From contig NZ_FOCZ01000002.1 in assembly GCF_900110245.1 (NCBI RefSeq), forward strand, positions 372,001 to 436,000: a stretch of 64,000 nucleotides of DNA, written 5' to 3'. Positions 8,071 through 15,981 of this stretch are shown in pieces (position 1 is the stretch's first letter; each line of letters opens with the position of its first letter). Source of the DNA: Niastella yeongjuensis (GTDB lineage: Bacteria > Bacteroidota > Bacteroidia > Chitinophagales > Chitinophagaceae). The position numbers were made by a program, and so were the translations under genes. The notes beneath the pieces are model-generated. The model did not search any database. It had not been told where the DNA came from and was given only the letters and a program-made list of their open reading frames with translations.

Positions 8071-8102
8071 CCATTAACCTGTCAACTTGTTAACCCGTCA
8101 AC
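8071..8102. repeat. Octamer array of the GTTRAYNN family, four exact units
   Basis: On the minus strand: GTTGACGG, GTTAACAA, GTTGACAG, GTTAATGG. It overlaps the -33 element of the mfd promoter. Confidence 0.88.
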
Positions 8103-8116
8103 TTTCCATACCTTTG
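8087..8116 (+). promoter_or_regulatory. mfd promoter: TTG, 19 bases, TACCTTTG
   Basis: TTG at 8087-8089, a 19-base spacer, then TACCTTTG at 8109-8116, the Bacteroidota consensus with ideal spacing. The -33 TTG is part of an octamer repeat unit. The ATG follows 11 bases after the -7 box, which helps place the mfd start at 8128. Confidence 0.65.
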
Positions 8117-8127
8117 CGTCCGCTGAT

Positions 8128-11100
8128 ATGAATTTGCAGGAGTTGCTCGATAAATATAAAAATAACCCCCGCCTTTTTTCCCTGGCGGACAGACTCTCTT
8201 TTGCCCAACCTCAACAGGTTTTTTGTAAGAATCTACATGGCAGTGCATCGGCCTTTGTGATTGGCACTATTTTCCAGCACGAAGCCAGCAGCCAGCTCAA
8301 CCACGTTATCGTTTGTGAAGATTCTGAATCAGCTGCTTACATGCACAATACGCTGGAAAACCTGACCCAGGCGCTGAATCTCTTTTTCTTCCCCACCTCC
8401 TTTAAGAACAGAAAGAATTTCCGGTTGCTCAACTCGTCGCACGTTATGTTGCGAACAGAAGCGCTTACCCGGTTTTCTTCACCCCTGGCCGGCAGCAACC
8501 GCGTGGGTGCCCTCATCACTTATCCGGAGGCCTTGTTTGAAAAAGTGGTACTGCCTAAAACCCTGGCCGGTAACATCATTTACTTAAAATCAGGTGACTC
8601 CATAGACGTGGAAGCGCTGTTGCGTCAGCTGGTTGATTACGGCTTTTCAACTACCGACTTCGTATACGAACCCGGACAGTTCGCTTTACGCGGCGGTATT
8701 CTCGATATTTATTCATTCGGTAATGAAAAACCATATCGGATTGAATTGTTTGGCAATGATGTGGACTCCATCCGCATCTTTGATCCGGAAACCCAGCTGA
8801 GCGAGCGGAAATTGCTACAGGTAAGCATCATCCCTAATGTGGAGACCCAGTTCGACGAGGATGCCAAGATCTCCCTGTTCGATTTTCTGCCCGAAAACAC
8901 CGTGTACTGGTTCCAGGACTGGGAGCTTACCAAAGAAAGATTGCTCACCCAGGAAGAAGACCTGCACCTGTTTCTGGAAATGCAGGCCAATAACACCGTG
9001 CCCAAAGAGGCGGTGGAGGAAGAAGACAAAACAATAAAGACCAGCATAAAGGCCGATGAGTTTATTACCGGTTCGCTTAAACAACAATTGGCCAACCGGC
9101 ACCTGGTAGAGTTCGGCTATCAATCAGGTTTTATGGAGGATAGTGAGCCCACTCACCACTCACCACTCACCATTGACTTTGCTACCAAAGATCAGCCGGC
9201 CTTCAACCGCCAGTTCGATCTGCTGATAAAAGACCTGAAGTCGTGGGAAGCAAAGAAATTCAGTTTGTATTTGTTTGCAGAAAACCCGCGGCAGTTAGAA
9301 CGGTTGAACAGCATTTTTGAAGACCTGAAAGCGGGTATTCAGTTTACGCCGGTTCCCACCAGCATACACCAGGGATTTATTGATGAAGACCTGAAAGTGA
9401 TCTGTTATACCGATCACCAGATCTTTCAGCGTTACCATAAATACAAGGTTAAACAGGCTTATAATAAGAACAAGGCCATAACCCTGCGTACCCTGCGCGA
9501 ATTGCAGCCGGGCGATTACGTTACCCACATTGACCATGGGGTAGGTATTTACAGCGGACTGCAAAAGCTGGAATCGAACGGCAAAATGCAGGAAGCCGTA
9601 CGCATCATTTACCGCGACAGCGATATTTTGTATGTGAACATCAATTCACTGCACAAAATATCCAAGTACACCGGTAAGGAAGGAAGTGTGCCCAAGGTGA
9701 ACAAACTGGGCAGCGATGCCTGGAACAAGCTGAAAGAAAAAACCAAAACAAAGGTTAAGGAAATTGCCTTTGACCTTATTACGCTGTACGCACAACGTAA
9801 GGCGCAACAGGGCTTTCAGCATGCACCCGATAATTACATGCAAACCGAGCTGGAAGCTTCCTTTATTTATGAGGATACGCCCGATCAAAGCAGGGCTACA
9901 GCCGATGTAAAGAAAGATATGGAGTCGCCATCGCCGATGGACCGGCTGGTGTGCGGCGATGTGGGTTTTGGAAAAACAGAGATCGCCATCCGGGCTGCAT
10001 TCAAAAGCTGTTGCGATGGAAAACAGGCAGCCATACTGGTGCCCACCACCATCCTGGCATTCCAGCATTATAAAACATTCAGCGAGCGCCTGAAAGATTT
10101 CCCGGTAACGGTGGATTATGTAAACCGGTTCAAATCGACCAAAGAAAAAAAGGAAACCTTAAAGCGGCTCGAAGAAGGAAAAATAGACATCATCATTGGT
10201 ACCCATGCCCTGTTAGGCAAGGAGGTTAAATACAAAGACCTGGGTATCCTGGTTGTGGATGAAGAACAGAAATTTGGGGTAGCGCATAAAGAAAAGATCA
10301 AGACCCTGCGTACCAATGTGGACTGTTTAACCTTAACGGCAACGCCTATTCCCCGTACGTTACAGTTTAGTTTAATGGGCGCACGCGACCTGAGTATTAT
10401 GAATACCCCGCCGCCCAACCGGCAACCCATACAAACCGAAGTACAGGTATTTAACCACGACTTCATCCGGGATGCCATCTATTACGAAACGGAGCGGGGC
10501 GGACAGGTATTCTTTATTCATAACCGCGTACAGGGATTGTCAGAAATGGCCGCCCTTATTCAGGGTTTGTGTCCCGACCTGAGCATTGGCTTTGCCCATG
10601 GACAACTGGAAGGACATATTCTCGAAGAACGTATTCTTGACTTCATTGATAAAAAGTACGACGTACTTATTTGTACCAATATCGTGGAGAGCGGGGTGGA
10701 TATACCCAACGTAAATACCATCATCATCAACAACGCCCACCATTTTGGCTTAAGCGATCTGCACCAATTACGGGGCAGGGTAGGGCGCAGCAATAAAAAA
10801 GCATTCTGTTACCTGCTGGCGCCACCCATGAGCACCCTGCCGCCCGATTCCAGAAAGCGTTTACAAACGCTGGAACAGCACAGTGAGCTGGGCAGCGGCT
10901 TCCAGATAGCCATGCGCGACCTGGATATTCGTGGGGCAGGAAACCTGTTAGGTGGTGAACAAAGCGGCTTTATGGCCGAGATAGGTTTTGAAATGTACCA
11001 GAAGGTACTGGAAGAAGCCATCAAGGAATTAAAGCGTACACAGTTCAGGGAATTGTTCAAGGCAGAGATCTCCAAACAGGAAGATTATGTGCAGGATTGC

Positions 11101-11568
11101 ACCATCGATACCGATCTGGAGATACTGATCCCCGATAGCTATGTAGAAAGCATCACCGAACGGTTAACGTTATATACCCGGTTGGATAATTGCGACAATG
11201 AAGAAGAGCTGCAGGCGTTTGCCCTGGAGCTGCAGGACCGGTTTGGCCCAATACCACAGCAGGTAGAAGATTTATTTGATACCGTGCGTGTGCGCCGGCT
11301 GGCCGTAGAACTGGGCTTTGAAAAAATGTTGTTGAAAGACGATACCCTGCGGTGTTATTTCATCAATAAAGCCGACTCACCTTATTTTGAGTCGAACATT
11401 TTCCACAACATCCTCACCTTTATTCAAACCAAAACGAATAAAGCCCGCTTGAAACAGAACGGGAAACTATTTATGCTGGTGGTAGCAGATATGGGCTCCA
11501 TGCAAAAGATGGTTCGTTTCCTGTCACAAATGAAGGAGTTTGTAACCAGCGAGGAGGCTACGGCGTAG
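8128..11568 (+). CDS. mfd: Transcription-repair coupling factor Mfd
   Basis: 1146 residues. Mfd is an ATP-driven DNA translocase that displaces stalled RNA polymerase and recruits UvrA. Parts seen in order: UvrB-like N-terminal module, the RNA-polymerase-interacting domain (LQPGDYVTHIDHGVGIYSGL, about 455-475), the RecG-like helicase with Walker A CGDVGFGKTEIA, Walker B VVDEEQ and TATPIPRTLQ, and a C-terminal TRCF domain. The frame extends upstream to 7882, but that part only translates repeats. The start at 8128 follows a consensus promoter. Residues 341-349 (PTHHSPLTI) are encoded by an ACTCACC heptamer array. Confidence 0.97.
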   Translation: MNLQELLDKYKNNPRLFSLADRLSFAQPQQVFCKNLHGSASAFVIGTIFQHEASSQLNHVIVCEDSESAAYMHNTLENLTQALNLFFFPTSFKNRKNFRLLNSSHVMLRTEALTRFSSPLAGSNRVGALITYPEALFEKVVLPKTLAGNIIYLKSGDSIDVEALLRQLVDYGFSTTDFVYEPGQFALRGGILDIYSFGNEKPYRIELFGNDVDSIRIFDPETQLSERKLLQVSIIPNVETQFDEDAKISLFDFLPENTVYWFQDWELTKERLLTQEEDLHLFLEMQANNTVPKEAVEEEDKTIKTSIKADEFITGSLKQQLANRHLVEFGYQSGFMEDSEPTHHSPLTIDFATKDQPAFNRQFDLLIKDLKSWEAKKFSLYLFAENPRQLERLNSIFEDLKAGIQFTPVPTSIHQGFIDEDLKVICYTDHQIFQRYHKYKVKQAYNKNKAITLRTLRELQPGDYVTHIDHGVGIYSGLQKLESNGKMQEAVRIIYRDSDILYVNINSLHKISKYTGKEGSVPKVNKLGSDAWNKLKEKTKTKVKEIAFDLITLYAQRKAQQGFQHAPDNYMQTELEASFIYEDTPDQSRATADVKKDMESPSPMDRLVCGDVGFGKTEIAIRAAFKSCCDGKQAAILVPTTILAFQHYKTFSERLKDFPVTVDYVNRFKSTKEKKETLKRLEEGKIDIIIGTHALLGKEVKYKDLGILVVDEEQKFGVAHKEKIKTLRTNVDCLTLTATPIPRTLQFSLMGARDLSIMNTPPPNRQPIQTEVQVFNHDFIRDAIYYETERGGQVFFIHNRVQGLSEMAALIQGLCPDLSIGFAHGQLEGHILEERILDFIDKKYDVLICTNIVESGVDIPNVNTIIINNAHHFGLSDLHQLRGRVGRSNKKAFCYLLAPPMSTLPPDSRKRLQTLEQHSELGSGFQIAMRDLDIRGAGNLLGGEQSGFMAEIGFEMYQKVLEEAIKELKRTQFRELFKAEISKQEDYVQDCTIDTDLEILIPDSYVESITERLTLYTRLDNCDNEEELQAFALELQDRFGPIPQQVEDLFDTVRVRRLAVELGFEKMLLKDDTLRCYFINKADSPYFESNIFHNILTFIQTKTNKARLKQNGKLFMLVVADMGSMQKMVRFLSQMKEFVTSEEATA
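9151..9171. repeat. Heptamer array ACTCACC x3 inside mfd
   Basis: Three exact 7-base units; 21 bases, so the frame is kept. The sequence nearly matches the intergenic ACTCACT array at 15598-15632. It encodes a His/Pro/Thr-rich loop between N-terminal Mfd modules. Confidence 0.85.
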
Positions 11569-11600
11569 GAATTTATCCCCTACTCAGAAGGGTTGGTCGA

Positions 11601-11789
11601 CGTTTTATCCCCTCCTGGGAGGGGTAGGGGTGTAGGCGTTTTATCCCCTCCCGTGAGGAGTAGGGGTGGGTAGGCGTTTTATCTCCTTCCGTGAGGAGTA
11701 GGGGTGGGTAGGCGTTTTATCCCCTCCTGGGAGGGGTAGGGGTGGGTAGGCGTTTTATCCCCTCCTGGGAGGGGTAGGGGTGGGTTGAA
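11601..11789. repeat. Five tandem ~38-bp units with internal hairpin, upstream of the DUF559 gene
   Basis: Units start at 11601, 11637, 11675, 11713 and 11751 (36, 38, 38, 38 and about 38 bases). Each reads CGTTTTATCCCCTCC-TG-GGAGGGG and then TAGGGGTGGGTAGG, with small changes. Units 2 and 3 differ in the hairpin but keep pairing. The last unit ends in GGGTTGAA and is mirrored at 12274-12310. There are no spacers, so this is not a CRISPR. Confidence 0.92.
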
Positions 11790-11830
11790 TCTCTGATTTG
11801 TAGGAAGAAAAAACTTAAAAGACTTACGAA

Positions 11831-12256
11831 ATGAAACGTAAAATTCTTCCATACAATCCTGCATTAAAAGAGCTGGCAAGAAAACTCCGAACGAATATGA
11901 CTTTCTCCGAAGTGAAATTATGGGATGCATTGAAGGATGGAAATATGCTGGAGTATGACTTTGACCGGCAAAGACCCATTGGTAACTACATAGTTGATTT
12001 TTATTGTAAGGATTTGATGTTGGCTATAGAAATTGATGGAATTACGCACAGCTTTGAAGATGTTTGCGTAAAAGACACGAACAGGCAAGAAGAACTGGAA
12101 TGCTTAGGGGTGAAGTTTTTGCGATTTAATGCCTTGCAAGTCGTTAATGATATAACCAACGTTTGCCGTGCTATTGAATACTGGATAATAGATTTTGAGG
12201 AAAAGCATGGCATTCCTGACCACATACAGAAAAAAAGAAACAAAGGAACTTCTTAA
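11831..12256 (+). CDS. DUF559 family protein (Vsr/PD-(D/E)xK-like nuclease fold)
   Basis: 141 residues. The pattern IVDFYC (D56), LAIEIDG (E67, D69) and H73, then CLGVKFLRFN, matches DUF559, a family related to very-short-patch-repair endonucleases. The likely catalytic acidic residues are all present, so it may be active. The function of DUF559 proteins is not settled. Base composition is more AT-rich than the neighbours, and the gene is enclosed by inverted repeats, which suggests transfer. Start: ATG at 11831 with no strong ribosome binding site visible. Confidence 0.88.
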   Translation: MKRKILPYNPALKELARKLRTNMTFSEVKLWDALKDGNMLEYDFDRQRPIGNYIVDFYCKDLMLAIEIDGITHSFEDVCVKDTNRQEELECLGVKFLRFNALQVVNDITNVCRAIEYWIIDFEEKHGIPDHIQKKRNKGTS

Positions 12257-12273
12257 TCCTCTTCTCGCGAAAT

Positions 12274-12310
12274 TTCAACCCACCCCTGCCCCCCAAGGAG
12301 GGGATAAAAC
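12274..12310. repeat. Right inverted arm of the DUF559 cassette
   Basis: TTCAACCCACCCCTG ... GAGGGGATAAAAC. Its reverse complement aligns with the left arm 11752-11789, including both ends (GTTTTATCCCCTCCT and GGGGTGGGTTGAA). Confidence 0.9.
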
Positions 12311-12340
12311 ATTAAATCCCCATTAGACTTCCATTAAAAC

Positions 12341-12769
12341 TCAGAGTAATTTCTCCATTATATAGTGAGGGATGGTAACCTCTTCAAATTCCTGGCCCGT
12401 TATGCGGTAGCCAAGCTTTTCATAAAAGCCTATGGCTGTTTTGCGGGCATGCATGGTTATTTTCTGGAAACCGCGGTCGCGGGCTATGTTTTCGGCAAAT
12501 TGCATCAGGGCCCGGCCAATGCCTTTACCCTGCAGGTTGTTTAATACGGCCATCTGGCGCAACCGAACGGAATTAGGGGCCTCCATTATAAGCATACAGC
12601 AGCCCAGCATCTTTTCTTCCTCAAAGGCGCCTATCAGGATCTCCTCTTTTTCCAGTTCCAGTTCTTCGGGGGTAAATTGCAATCCCAGCGGTCTGCGTAG
12701 GATCTCATTACGCAGATTAACCATTTGCTGGTACTCCCGGGAACCGTGATCTATTATTTTTAAAGCCAT
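12341..12769 (-). CDS. GNAT family N-acetyltransferase
   Basis: 142 residues from the ATG at 12769. A longer frame reaches 12796, but MALKIIDHGSREYQQMVNLR is the more usual N-terminus. The acetyl-CoA binding loop is visible as LQGKGIGRALM, with the later RKTAIGFYEKLGYR typical of GNAT enzymes. The protein transfers an acetyl group from acetyl-CoA to an amine; the substrate cannot be told. It stands alone on the minus strand beside the DUF559 cassette. Confidence 0.88.
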   Translation of the reverse strand: MALKIIDHGSREYQQMVNLRNEILRRPLGLQFTPEELELEKEEILIGAFEEEKMLGCCMLIMEAPNSVRLRQMAVLNNLQGKGIGRALMQFAENIARDRGFQKITMHARKTAIGFYEKLGYRITGQEFEEVTIPHYIMEKLL

Positions 12770-12978
12770 GCCGACTAATTGGGTAGTGCGCTGCAATATA
12801 AGGATTTACCGCATATCTGCCCCTATTCCCCCTATGAAAAATAAAAGCGCCTGGTTTAGCATAAACTTGCCCATATTCCGTTTATGGTGGCTCCGCTGGC
12901 TGTGGAGGGGGCGGGATTTTACAATAAAAGTCGTAAATCACAAAATATTAACAAGATTAATTAAAAACCAGGCTTTTA

Positions 12979-13007
12979 TTGTCATTATTCCAAAATCTAT
13001 ATTTTTG
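12979..13007 (+). promoter_or_regulatory. acpP promoter: TTG, 18 bases, TATTTTTG
   Basis: TTG at 12979-12981 and TATTTTTG at 13000-13007 with an 18-base spacer, close to the Bacteroidota consensus. The ATG of acpP is 24 bases downstream. Confidence 0.6.
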
Positions 13008-13031
13008 CAGCCGTAACTAAACTTTACAAAA

Positions 13032-13268
13032 ATGTCAGACATCGCAACAAGAGTTAAAAAGATCATTGTTGATAAGCTTGGTGTAGAAGAAGCAGAAGTT
13101 ACCAATGAGGCTTCTTTCACCAATGATTTAGGTGCCGATTCTCTCGACACCGTGGAATTAATTATGGAATTTGAAAAGGAGTTCAATATTTCCATCCCTG
13201 ATGAACAGGCCGAAACAATTACCACTGTTGGCCAGGCTGTTGCTTACTTAGAAGAGCATGCTAAGTAA
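13032..13268 (+). CDS. acpP: Acyl carrier protein
   Basis: 78 residues, acidic and helical. The phosphopantetheine attachment motif GADSLDTVE has its serine at residue 37. AcpP carries growing acyl chains in type II fatty acid synthesis. It is followed by fabF and rnc, the usual order in Bacteroidota. A stable hairpin in the acpP-fabF gap could set a higher level of acpP than of fabF. Confidence 0.98.
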   Translation: MSDIATRVKKIIVDKLGVEEAEVTNEASFTNDLGADSLDTVELIMEFEKEFNISIPDEQAETITTVGQAVAYLEEHAK

Positions 13269-13299
13269 TTTGAATTTTGTAGATCAGGTGCAATAAATT

Positions 13300-13343
13300 A
13301 AATCCGCTTTCGATAGCTGGGCGCATGCTGCGAAAGCGGATTT
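13300..13343 (+). promoter_or_regulatory. Perfect 13-bp hairpin between acpP and fabF
   Basis: AAATCCGCTTTCG at 13300-13312 pairs exactly with CGAAAGCGGATTT at 13331-13343; the loop is 18 bases. Only a weak T-run follows (TTTCTTACTT), so it may act as a partial terminator, an mRNA 3'-end stabiliser or a cleavage site. It ends 29 bases before the fabF ATG. Confidence 0.8.
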
Positions 13344-13372
13344 CTTACTTAAAACTCCCTCTGGCAAGAGCT

Positions 13373-14626
13373 ATGCAATTGAAACGAGTTGTTGTAACCG
13401 GAATTGGTGCCCTTACACCTATCGGAAATAATTTAGAAGAATATTGGAACGGACTCATTAATGGAGTATCCGGTGCCGATTTTATTACCCAGTTTGATGC
13501 TTCAAAATTCAAAACACGCTTTGCCTGCGAGTTAAAGAATTTCGACCCGTTGAATTATCTGGACCGAAAAGAAGTCAAGAGAATCGACCGTTTTACCCAA
13601 ACTGCTATCATTTCAAGTGATCAGGCAGTATTGGACGCCGGCATTAATAAAGATAATGTCAACGTTGACCGGGTAGGCGTTGTATTTGCAAGTGGCATCG
13701 GTGGTTTAATTACCTTCCAGGAAGAAGTGGTAAACTTCGCCAAAGGTGATGGCACCCCCCGCTACAATCCATTCTTCATTCCAAAAATGATCCTGGATAT
13801 TGCAGCTGGTCATATCTCCATGCGACATGGCTTCCGTGGTCCTAATTTTGCGGTAGTAAGTGCCTGCGCTTCTTCTACCAACGCCATTATGGATGCATTT
13901 AACCTCATCAGGTTAGGCAAGGCAGATATCATTTTAACCGGTGGTGCTGAAAGTGTTATCAGCGAAGCCGGGGTAGGTGGTTTCAATGCCATGAAAGCCC
14001 TGAGCGAGCGTAACGATGATCCAAAATCGGCTAGCCGCCCCTACGACAAAGACCGTGATGGCTTTGTTATGGGAGAAGGTTCCGGTGTATTGGTTGTGGA
14101 AGAATTGGAGCATGCCCTGAAACGGGGAGCAAAAATTTATTGCGAAATTGCTGGTTGCGGTGCTACTGCTGATGCGCATCATATTACGGCCCCGCATCCC
14201 GAAGGTTTAGGCGCTAAAAATGTAATGTTGGTTGCTTTTGAAGACGCCGGCATGAAGCCCGAGGATATTGACTATGTTAATACCCATGGAACTTCAACCC
14301 CGCTGGGCGATATTGCAGAAATAAAAGCAATCACCGATGTTTTTGGCGAACATGCCTTTAAAGTAAACATCAGTTCTACAAAATCCATGACGGGTCACTG
14401 TTTGGGCGCCGCCGGGGTGATAGAAGCAATTGCCTGTATCCAGGCTGTGGTACACAACATCGTACCGCCTACTATCAACCATTTTACCGACGACCCTGAG
14501 CTCGACTCCAGATTAAATTTCACCTTTGAAAAAGCCCAGCAGCGAACTGTACGTGCTGCATTAAGTAATACTTTTGGGTTTGGAGGGCATAACGCCTGCG
14601 TAATCGTGAAAAAATTTGAAGCGTAG
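13373..14626 (+). CDS. fabF: Beta-ketoacyl-ACP synthase II
   Basis: 417 residues from the ATG at 13373; the frame is open to 13325, but MQLKRVVVTGIGALTPIG is the standard FabF start. The Cys-His-His triad is visible: ACASSTNAI (Cys), NTHGTSTPLGD (His) and GHCLGAAG (His). FabF condenses malonyl-ACP with acyl-ACP to lengthen fatty acids. It lies in the acpP-fabF-rnc cluster. Confidence 0.97.
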   Translation: MQLKRVVVTGIGALTPIGNNLEEYWNGLINGVSGADFITQFDASKFKTRFACELKNFDPLNYLDRKEVKRIDRFTQTAIISSDQAVLDAGINKDNVNVDRVGVVFASGIGGLITFQEEVVNFAKGDGTPRYNPFFIPKMILDIAAGHISMRHGFRGPNFAVVSACASSTNAIMDAFNLIRLGKADIILTGGAESVISEAGVGGFNAMKALSERNDDPKSASRPYDKDRDGFVMGEGSGVLVVEELEHALKRGAKIYCEIAGCGATADAHHITAPHPEGLGAKNVMLVAFEDAGMKPEDIDYVNTHGTSTPLGDIAEIKAITDVFGEHAFKVNISSTKSMTGHCLGAAGVIEAIACIQAVVHNIVPPTINHFTDDPELDSRLNFTFEKAQQRTVRAALSNTFGFGGHNACVIVKKFEA

Positions 14627-14722
14627 CTTTATACGCAATGTTGTTGAAATACTATCAAAGATTTTGATGATTGCGGAGTCCGGCCCTATTATGATTTTTT
14701 GGCTTAATGAAAAATTTGTAGA

Positions 14723-15466
14723 TTGACAATTGTGGGAATCCTGGACCGCTTTTTAGGCAAAGAAGAGAATCTTTCTTTTAAAAAGAATCTGCGCAATGTA
14801 CTGGGTTTTACCCCGGGCAAGCTCGCATTATATAAGGCTGCCCTTACCCATAGGTCGGTAAGGGATAGTGCCGATGAAAATAATGAACGGCTCGAATACC
14901 TCGGAGACGCCATTCTCAGTGGAATCGTAGCTGATTTTCTCTTTAAAAAATATCCTTACAAAGAAGAAGGCTTCCTTACCGAAATGCGGTCCAAAATGGT
15001 GAACCGGAATAAACTCAATGAGATCGCCATCAAAATGGGTTTAAAAAAGATCACCTTCTACAATAAGTTCGACAATTCCCTTAAAATGAGCCAGATCTTT
15101 GGTAATACCCTCGAAGCAGTGGTAGGCGCCATTTATCTGGACCGGGGTTTTAGTAAAACCAAACAATGGGTGTTTGAATGCATCATTATCCCCCATTTGT
15201 ATATGGAAGACCTGGAAAACCTCGAGATCAACCATAAAAATAAATTATACGGCTGGGCCAATAAAAATGGTAAGAACCTCGAGTTCGAAACCCTCGACGA
15301 ACGCATAGAAGGCGGCCGTCGCCTGTTTACCATTGGCGCCGTAGTAGATGGCGAACTCCTCGCTGAAGGCAAAGCCTATAATAAAAAAGACGCCAGTCAA
15401 ATAGCCGCCGCCATCGCCATCGATAAACTCGGACTAAATAAAACTGCAGAGCCCGAAGAAGATTAG
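14723..15466 (+). CDS. rnc: Ribonuclease III
   Basis: 247 residues, with TTG at 14723 as the likely start because a stop lies upstream at 14708 and there is no ATG between. The RNase III signature ERLEYLGDAILS is near residues 52-63. A C-terminal double-stranded RNA-binding domain follows (about 170-238, ending KKDASQIAAAIAIDKL). It cuts double-stranded RNA in rRNA and mRNA processing. Its stop codon overlaps the first unit of an AGCTGTT heptamer array. Confidence 0.95.
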   Translation: MTIVGILDRFLGKEENLSFKKNLRNVLGFTPGKLALYKAALTHRSVRDSADENNERLEYLGDAILSGIVADFLFKKYPYKEEGFLTEMRSKMVNRNKLNEIAIKMGLKKITFYNKFDNSLKMSQIFGNTLEAVVGAIYLDRGFSKTKQWVFECIIIPHLYMEDLENLEINHKNKLYGWANKNGKNLEFETLDERIEGGRRLFTIGAVVDGELLAEGKAYNKKDASQIAAAIAIDKLGLNKTAEPEED

Positions 15467-15495
15467 CTGTTAGCTTTTAGCCGTAAGCTGTAAGC
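15465..15495. repeat. Heptamer array AGCTGTT / AGCYKTA, four units, beginning in the rnc stop codon
   Basis: AGCTGTT, AGCTTTT, AGCCGTA, AGCTGTA, AGCC. The first A and G are the last two bases of the rnc TAG. A hairpin ATCCGCC-AAA-GGCGGAT follows at 15515-15531. Confidence 0.8.
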
Positions 15496-15597
15496 CAATA
15501 CAGCTTCAGGCTTCATCCGCCAAAGGCGGATACGCGCTTCCATAAGCAGCCGCAAGCGAGTTTCCGATTTTTCAGGCAACTGCACTTTCGGTAGCCC

Positions 15598-15632
15598 ACT
15601 CACTACTCACTACTCACTACTCACTACTCACT
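15598..15632. repeat. Heptamer array ACTCACT, five exact units
   Basis: Five perfect units. A close relative of the array inside mfd (9151-9171). Confidence 0.92.
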
Positions 15633-15638
15633 TCCTCC

Positions 15639-15691
15639 CTGTCAACGTGTTAACTTGTTAACCGATCAACCGCCCTATCAACCTGCTAAAC
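15639..15691. repeat. Octamer array of the GTTRAYNN family
   Basis: On the minus strand: GTTTAGCAG, GTTGATAG, (GGCG), GTTGATCG, GTTAACAA, GTTAACAC, GTTGACAG. Together with 15465-15495 and 15598-15632 it fills much of the 515-base gap 15467-15981. The rest of that gap (15692-15981) is AT-rich, with no gene I can support. Confidence 0.85.
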
Positions 15692-15981
15692 TCCCCTTAA
15701 AACCATTAGCCCCACGCCTAAAACCCTCTACTCCTCTCTAATCAATTCCCCTTATTGTAAAAATATTCCATGTATGGGAAAAAATCCGCATACTGGGCTA
15801 GTATTCACCGGTAGGAAATATGCTTTTTTTTGAGAATGTGGGAAACTATAAATGGCAAGTGACAGTCAATTAGATATAAGGATAAATACCCATTTCCGGC
15901 ATCGTTATTTGCGTTCTTTTCAGCCATGCCGGAAAAAACAGGTACGTGGATTGGAAACAATAGATCAAATCTGTTTACCCC

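Larger units (their letters stand above)
11752..12310 (+). mobile_element. Candidate repeat-borne cassette carrying a DUF559 gene
   Basis: Facing arms at 11752-11789 and 12274-12310 match at about 33 of 38 positions when one is inverted. They enclose a single small gene, 41 bases after the left arm and 17 bases before the right arm. Extra direct copies of the arm lie to the left. There is no transposase, and I see no clear target-site duplication. Mobility is inferred from layout and from a similar arrangement at 31877-32385. Confidence 0.45.

Noticed and set aside
7882-8127. N-terminal extension of Mfd by 82 residues
   Set aside because: The sequence translates heptamer, palindromic and octamer repeats, and a consensus promoter lies just before the ATG at 8128.
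11601-11789. Tandem 38-bp repeats as a CRISPR array
   Set aside because: The units are directly joined with no unique spacers, each is a GC-rich hairpin, and there is no cas gene.
11569-12340. A classical insertion sequence
   Set aside because: There is no transposase or DDE motif, and no clear target-site duplication at the arm ends.
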